Source: Lithodes maja
Taxonomy: Eukaryota > Arthropoda > Malacostraca > Decapoda > Lithodidae
Reading direction: 5' to 3'
DNA length: 64,000 nt
Assembly: GCA_037953745.1 (NCBI GenBank)
Contig: JBAKBP010004460.1
Span: 1-64,000 of the forward strand
In this document: positions 60,027 to 64,000 of the stretch, piece after piece
Position numbering within the stretch: the first letter of the stretch is position 1
Layout: each line of letters opens with the position of its first letter
Made by a program: the position numbers and the translations under genes
The notes under the pieces: generated by a model
Seen by the model: the letters and a program-made list of their open reading frames with translations, nothing else
What the model was told of the DNA's origin: nothing
The model's database searches: none

Positions 60027-61263
60027 AACCCGTCCACCTCTCCTCCCTAACCCACCTAACCTTCCCATACCATCCACATCCTCAACTCAACACACCACAC
60101 CCCATCCTAATCCATTCCAACCCCCATCTCCTGCTCCCCAATCCCCACCCCCACCTCACCCATCCCAACCCCCAGCCCCTCCCTTACCCCCACCCCCACC
60201 CCATCCTCGTGCAGCAGCACCCAACATACGTTGTGCACATAACATTAACATTCTTCAACTGAACATAGATGGCATCAACACAAAGAAACACGAACTCTCA
60301 CACTTCATCAAACAACACAACATACACATTGCCATCTTACAAGAAACAAAACTCCGCACAACACAAAAAACACCCACATTTCATAATTTCACCACCATCA
60401 GACAAGACCGGGCTGTCGGCGGGGGCGGTGGACTCATCACCCTGGTACACAAAGAAATATCATACATAATAACCAGTGTACAAACCAAATCCCTCCTCCC
60501 CCCAAATGATAACACAACAGAAATACAGTCAATTAAAATACGCACTGGCAACAACTCCAACATAACCATCATAAACACATACATCCCTCCCCAAACATCC
60601 CCTACAGTACCAAATGAATACAGACCACACTTACAACACATCACAAGCACCCCACACACCCCACACATCATCCTGGGTGGTGACTTCAACGTCAAGACGT
60701 CGGCCTGGTTTGTCGACAACCCCGACACAGACAGAGGGCTGGTACTACAAAACCAAACCGATAACCTCATCATCCTTAACGACATCCATCAACATACCCA
60801 TATTCCTCACCAAGCCCTCTATAACCCATCATCTCCAGACATCACCTTTTGCTCCCCAGAATTCGCCCCCACAACATCCTGGAGGGTGGTCAGAACCTTA
60901 GGCTCTGACCACCTCCCGATCATTATCACCACCAAAACCAGACTCACCCCAGCTAGCCACAAACACACATACACCAATTATAAAAGAGCTAACTGGGAAG
61001 CATTCACAAATGAGACAGGACAACACTGCACAACTCTAAACAGTACACCCATCACTAACATCAACAATGCTGTACACATACTCAATAAAACTATCCAAAA
61101 CGCTGACAAGAAACACATTCCAAGAGGTAACAGAAAAAGACACAACCCCAACTTTACACCAGAAATTCAAAACCTCATCAGACAACACGACATACTGAAA
61201 CACTCCCCAGCACCACACACAAGACATCACACAACAAATTCAAGCACTCAACACCCAAACTAA
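60014..61263 (+). CDS. LINE G Pro-rich linker and endonuclease
   Basis: After a very Pro-rich linker come endonuclease motifs: INILQLNIDGINTKKHELSH, IAILQETKL (catalytic Glu), GGGGGLITLVHK, IINTYIPPQ, ILGGDFNVKTSAW, SPDITFCSP, LGSDHLPI (SDH box), all in the expected order. The frame ends at 61263 after a frameshift near 61220; the coding continues one frame over (DITQQIQALNTQ). Confidence 0.88.
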
Positions 61264-63376
61264 CAACAAAATACAAGAACAACAAAAACTAAATTGGAAT
61301 AACTTCCTACAAACACTTGATCACAAAACAAACCCCAAAAAACTCTACAAAACACTAAACAGCATCACACTTTCCAACAGCAACACAACACAATCACATG
61401 CTGCAATCACAACAACAGACTCTACTCCTTCATGTAAACAACAAGCAAACACTCTCATCAATCACTTCTCACATGTCAGCCACCTAAAACCTCACAAAGA
61501 CGACCGACGTGTCATCCGACGTAAGAGACAATTCCCCACAGACCCTGACTATACACCCTTCACCAATCACCAGACAAAGCATATCATCAACAATCTCAAG
61601 CACTCACCCGCCTGTGGCCTAGACAACATAAGCAACATACACCTCAGACACCTGGGAACACAAGGCATACAAGCACTCACTAACATATCAAACTACAGCT
61701 ATTCACACAACACAATACCAGACATTTGGAAGCATGGTATCATCATCACATTCCCCAAACCCAACAAAGACCCCACGCTACCCTCCTCGCACCGCCCCAT
61801 CACACTCCTTTGCTCCCCCTCCAAAGTCATGGAACGCCTAGTATTACAACTAATTACACCTGACCTACCCCTAGCTCCAACACAACATGGCTTTAGGCCA
61901 CTGCACTCCACAAACACTCTTCTCACAGACCTTACACAAAGAGCTTTCGACGGCATCAACTCAGCTAGACCACCACACAGATCACTATTAGCCACACTCG
62001 ACATTAGTAAAGCCTTCGATGCCATCCCCCGCCACAACCTAACAAACAAAATCTACAACACAAACATGCACAACAACACAAAAAGGTGGCTGGCCAACTT
62101 CCTTGCAGGCAGATGTGCACACGTATCTTTTGCCGGTCAGTCATCTAAAATCAGAAACTTTCCAAACGGAGTCCCACAAGGATCCGTCCTATCGCCCGCA
62201 CTCTTCAATCTGTACATGCACGATATAACTACACCCAATATGCCCCAAATAAACTTAGCCTCCTATGCAGATGACATAACACTCACATGCACACACCATG
62301 ACCCAAAAAGAGCAACAGATCTCCTTCAACCCTATCTCAACACACTACATGGCTGGTGCACTACAAACAGACTTAATCTAGCCCCAGCCAAATCCACCGC
62401 AACCCTGCTCACAAGTTGGACAGAACACGAATACATCCCTCAACTCACCATAAACAACACACCCCTAACACATACACACACACCCAAAATCCTAGGAGTA
62501 ACATATGATACTCATATGACATTCAAACAGCACACCACAAACATTAAAAAGAAACTGACACCCAGACTTAACGCCCTCAGGTCACTTGCTCACACAAAAT
62601 TTGGACACAACAAAGAAACTACCACCACAGTATATAAACAATACATAAGATCAGTGATGGAATATGCAAGCCCAGCCTGGGCTTCTAAGCTAGCTGAAAC
62701 ACATCATAAGACCTTACAGACTATTCAAAACAAAGCCCTGAAGATCATTACAGGCTGCACAACTACTGCACCCACAGATCACCTACATCAAGAAACCAAA
62801 ATCCTCAAAGTCAAAGACCATCTGGACATGAGAGGCACTCAATTCCTGGCAGCAGCCTCCACGAACCAAGACCACCCACTAAACTACATGGCAACACACC
62901 CACAGACACCAAGAAATATCAAAACAACACCCAGCACACGGTATCACACACAATTATTGTCCTCTCTCCCTCCCTGCCCACCCCGAACCAACTTCCAGAA
63001 GCACATCCATACTCATATCTCTCACCGATCCATCCACTCACTCACAGATAACACGCAGCTGCATGCACGACCTCCCGAAATCCATCCTTCCGAATCCTCC
63101 CTTTCTCGCGAGGACAGAGTCCACCTGGCCAGGCTGAGATGCAGACACCATCCAGCTCTCCTGAGCTATCAGAAGAGACTGGATGACTCCGTTGTCGACG
63201 CCTGCCCGGGATGTAACACAGCACCCCATACCATTAAACACATCATAGAAGACTGCATTTCACACAACCACTTACGCCAACAACACAATCTACACTCAAT
63301 GAGAGCTCTGTGGGAAAGCCCGATCGTGGCCATGGCCTTTCTCAGGGACTCGGGGCTGTTCGGCCAGGCAGCTTAG
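61220..63376 (+). CDS. LINE G reverse transcriptase and C-terminal zinc knuckle
   Basis: Continues from the endonuclease frame: KLNWNNFLQTL, HSPACGLDNISNIHLRHLG, HGIIITFPKPNKDP, then LDISKAFDAIPRHNL (motif A), NGVPQGSVLSPALFNLYMHD (motif B), ASYADDITLTC (catalytic), PKILGVTYDTHMTF. A C-terminal CCHC knuckle follows (CPGCNTAPHTIKHIIEDC), with the final residues DSGLFGQAA before TAG at 63374-63376. The last coding bases double as the conserved 3' terminus shared with the SINEs. The first ATG in frame is at 61829, but the coding starts earlier. No RNase H domain was recognised. Confidence 0.88.
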   Translation, partial: QDITQQIQALNTQTNNKIQEQQKLNWNNFLQTLDHKTNPKKLYKTLNSITLSNSNTTQSHAAITTTDSTPSCKQQANTLINHFSHVSHLKPHKDDRRVIRRKRQFPTDPDYTPFTNHQTKHIINNLKHSPACGLDNISNIHLRHLGTQGIQALTNISNYSYSHNTIPDIWKHGIIITFPKPNKDPTLPSSHRPITLLCSPSKVMERLVLQLITPDLPLAPTQHGFRPLHSTNTLLTDLTQRAFDGINSARPPHRSLLATLDISKAFDAIPRHNLTNKIYNTNMHNNTKRWLANFLAGRCAHVSFAGQSSKIRNFPNGVPQGSVLSPALFNLYMHDITTPNMPQINLASYADDITLTCTHHDPKRATDLLQPYLNTLHGWCTTNRLNLAPAKSTATLLTSWTEHEYIPQLTINNTPLTHTHTPKILGVTYDTHMTFKQHTTNIKKKLTPRLNALRSLAHTKFGHNKETTTTVYKQYIRSVMEYASPAWASKLAETHHKTLQTIQNKALKIITGCTTTAPTDHLHQETKILKVKDHLDMRGTQFLAAASTNQDHPLNYMATHPQTPRNIKTTPSTRYHTQLLSSLPPCPPRTNFQKHIHTHISHRSIHSLTDNTQLHARPPEIHPSESSLSREDRVHLARLRCRHHPALLSYQKRLDDSVVDACPGCNTAPHTIKHIIEDCISHNHLRQQHNLHSMRALWESPIVAMAFLRDSGLFGQAA

Positions 63377-63683
63377 GGAACAACAACAACAACTATAAAA
63401 TGTACTTCTGTGTTGTCCTTACACCTCTTCATGTTTGTGTGTGTGACTGTGTGTGAATTCCTTCTCTGCCCAGTTAAAGGTGGGTGTGTATGCTATTATT
63501 TTCCTCCACAATCATTACCGGCAGTGTGCACTATAGCTTTTGGTGCAATATTTTCTGCTACAATGGCTTAATTATTTATATAATGGCCAAAATAGGATAT
63601 GGGTGACACTTTTCTGGATTCGGAGTTTAAGCGCTCTGATGACGTATGCCCAGGAACACAACAAGCTCTTCTGACAGGTGGAT

Positions 63684-63806
63684 ATGGAGGATAGTGACAG
63701 TAGTTCCGATTCGTTTGCCAATACTGAGGGTGATAACCGTGATTATGGCAAAGAACCTCAAGTGATGAATATTGGTGGTGTCCAGGCTTATATGTATGAA
63801 CTGTAG
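63684..63806 (+). CDS. Small acidic ORF, possible fragment of a P2X7-like/transposon-linked protein
   Basis: MEDSDSSSDSFANTEGDNRD then GGVQAYMYEL, stop at 63804-63806. The Ser/Asp-rich start and a conserved-looking Q-x-Y-x-(F/Y)-E motif resemble the beginning of a group of invertebrate proteins with P2X7-type zinc domains, but only 40 codons are open. Probably a remnant; low certainty. Confidence 0.3.
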   Translation: MEDSDSSSDSFANTEGDNRDYGKEPQVMNIGGVQAYMYEL

Positions 63807-63845
63807 GACGAGATCCACCAACAGGAGAGGAGGGAGAAGCAGCTG

Positions 63846-64000
63846 TGATTACCGAATACCGCCCGCCTTGTTTACACTACTCGGAGCCGCGGCGGACGCT
63901 AGCGATCATGTCCCTGTCTATTTTGACTGCATTTGGATACAATAATGAAAGCCCGCCCCTCACGCCTCCATGACTTATTGTCATCATCATATACATTGCC
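63846..64000. mobile_element. Miniature element family F, copy 2 (cut by the window end)
   Basis: TACCGCCCGCCTTGTTTACA and TTTTGACTGCATTTGGATAC AATAAT, ATTGTCATCATCATATACAT match 4609-4770 at the left end of family F. Confidence 0.8.

Larger units (their letters stand above)
59537..63398 (+). mobile_element. Non-LTR retrotransposon G (jockey/I-related) with a 2A-like motif
   Basis: Bounded by AACTATAA at 59529-59536 and 63391-63398 (8 bp, partly ambiguous with the AAC tail). Contents: a GC-rich start (CCGGCCGGCCGCGG), a 2A-like motif, PHD-like finger, Pro-rich linker, endonuclease, reverse transcriptase, C-terminal zinc knuckle, and an (AAC)n tail. Two frameshifts break the coding sequence. 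Base composition is very C/A-rich on the coding strand, unlike its neighbours. Confidence 0.88.

Overview
This window looks like a piece of an animal nuclear genome, most likely an arthropod and probably a decapod crustacean. The evidence is one spliced host gene with GT-AG introns, long AT-rich intergenic DNA, and a dense layer of retrotransposons, SINEs and small TTAA-flanked elements. The decapod assignment is an inference from the overall mix of elements, not from a diagnostic gene. There is no bacterial or plasmid content: no operons, Shine-Dalgarno-like starts, CRISPR arrays or rRNA. Layout: 1-2545 is the 3' part of an L2/CR1-like LINE (family A). 4259-7732 holds three exons of a STYX-type pseudophosphatase on the + strand, the only host gene identified with confidence. 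Its introns carry an inverted pair of SINEs, TTAA elements, and partial duplications of one exon. 7.8-24.3 kb is a gene-free zone of miniature elements, tandem repeats and LINE/SINE fragments. 24.3-28.8 kb is a nearly full-length second copy of LINE A on the - strand. 28.9-36.5 kb holds two different LINEs in the same orientation (D, with an intact 998-codon ORF, and B, RTE-like), both preceded by the same 269-bp leader. 37.3-43.1 kb holds degraded RTE-like copies with SINE and TTAA-element insertions. 44.6-50.4 kb is a DIRS-type (tyrosine-recombinase) retrotransposon on the - strand; its gag region is split by a TTAA element that itself contains another TTAA element. 50.4-58.5 kb holds CR1-like fragments, tRNA-related repeats, scattered exon-like pieces of an unidentified membrane or receptor-like gene on the - strand, and a cluster of seven stem-loops sharing one 11-nt core. 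58.7-63.4 kb holds a SINE with a clean 13-bp target duplication, then LINE G, whose N-terminal ORF carries a 2A-like ribosome-skipping motif and a PHD-like finger. The window ends in a repeat that also occurs at 4.6 kb. How the parts relate: the LINEs supply retrotransposition machinery that several SINE families appear to exploit. The SINE at 42.3 kb shares its 3' end with LINE A, and the SINEs at 17.0, 37.3 and 58.7 kb share theirs with LINE G. About 13% of the window (roughly 8 kb by my count) is TTAA-flanked, TTAACCC-ended DNA. Three of these insertions can be matched to an empty or near-empty site elsewhere in the same window, which is direct evidence for TTAA-targeted, piggyBac-like mobility of non-autonomous elements. 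No matching transposase gene is visible here. All identifications come from reading the sequence; no database search was run.
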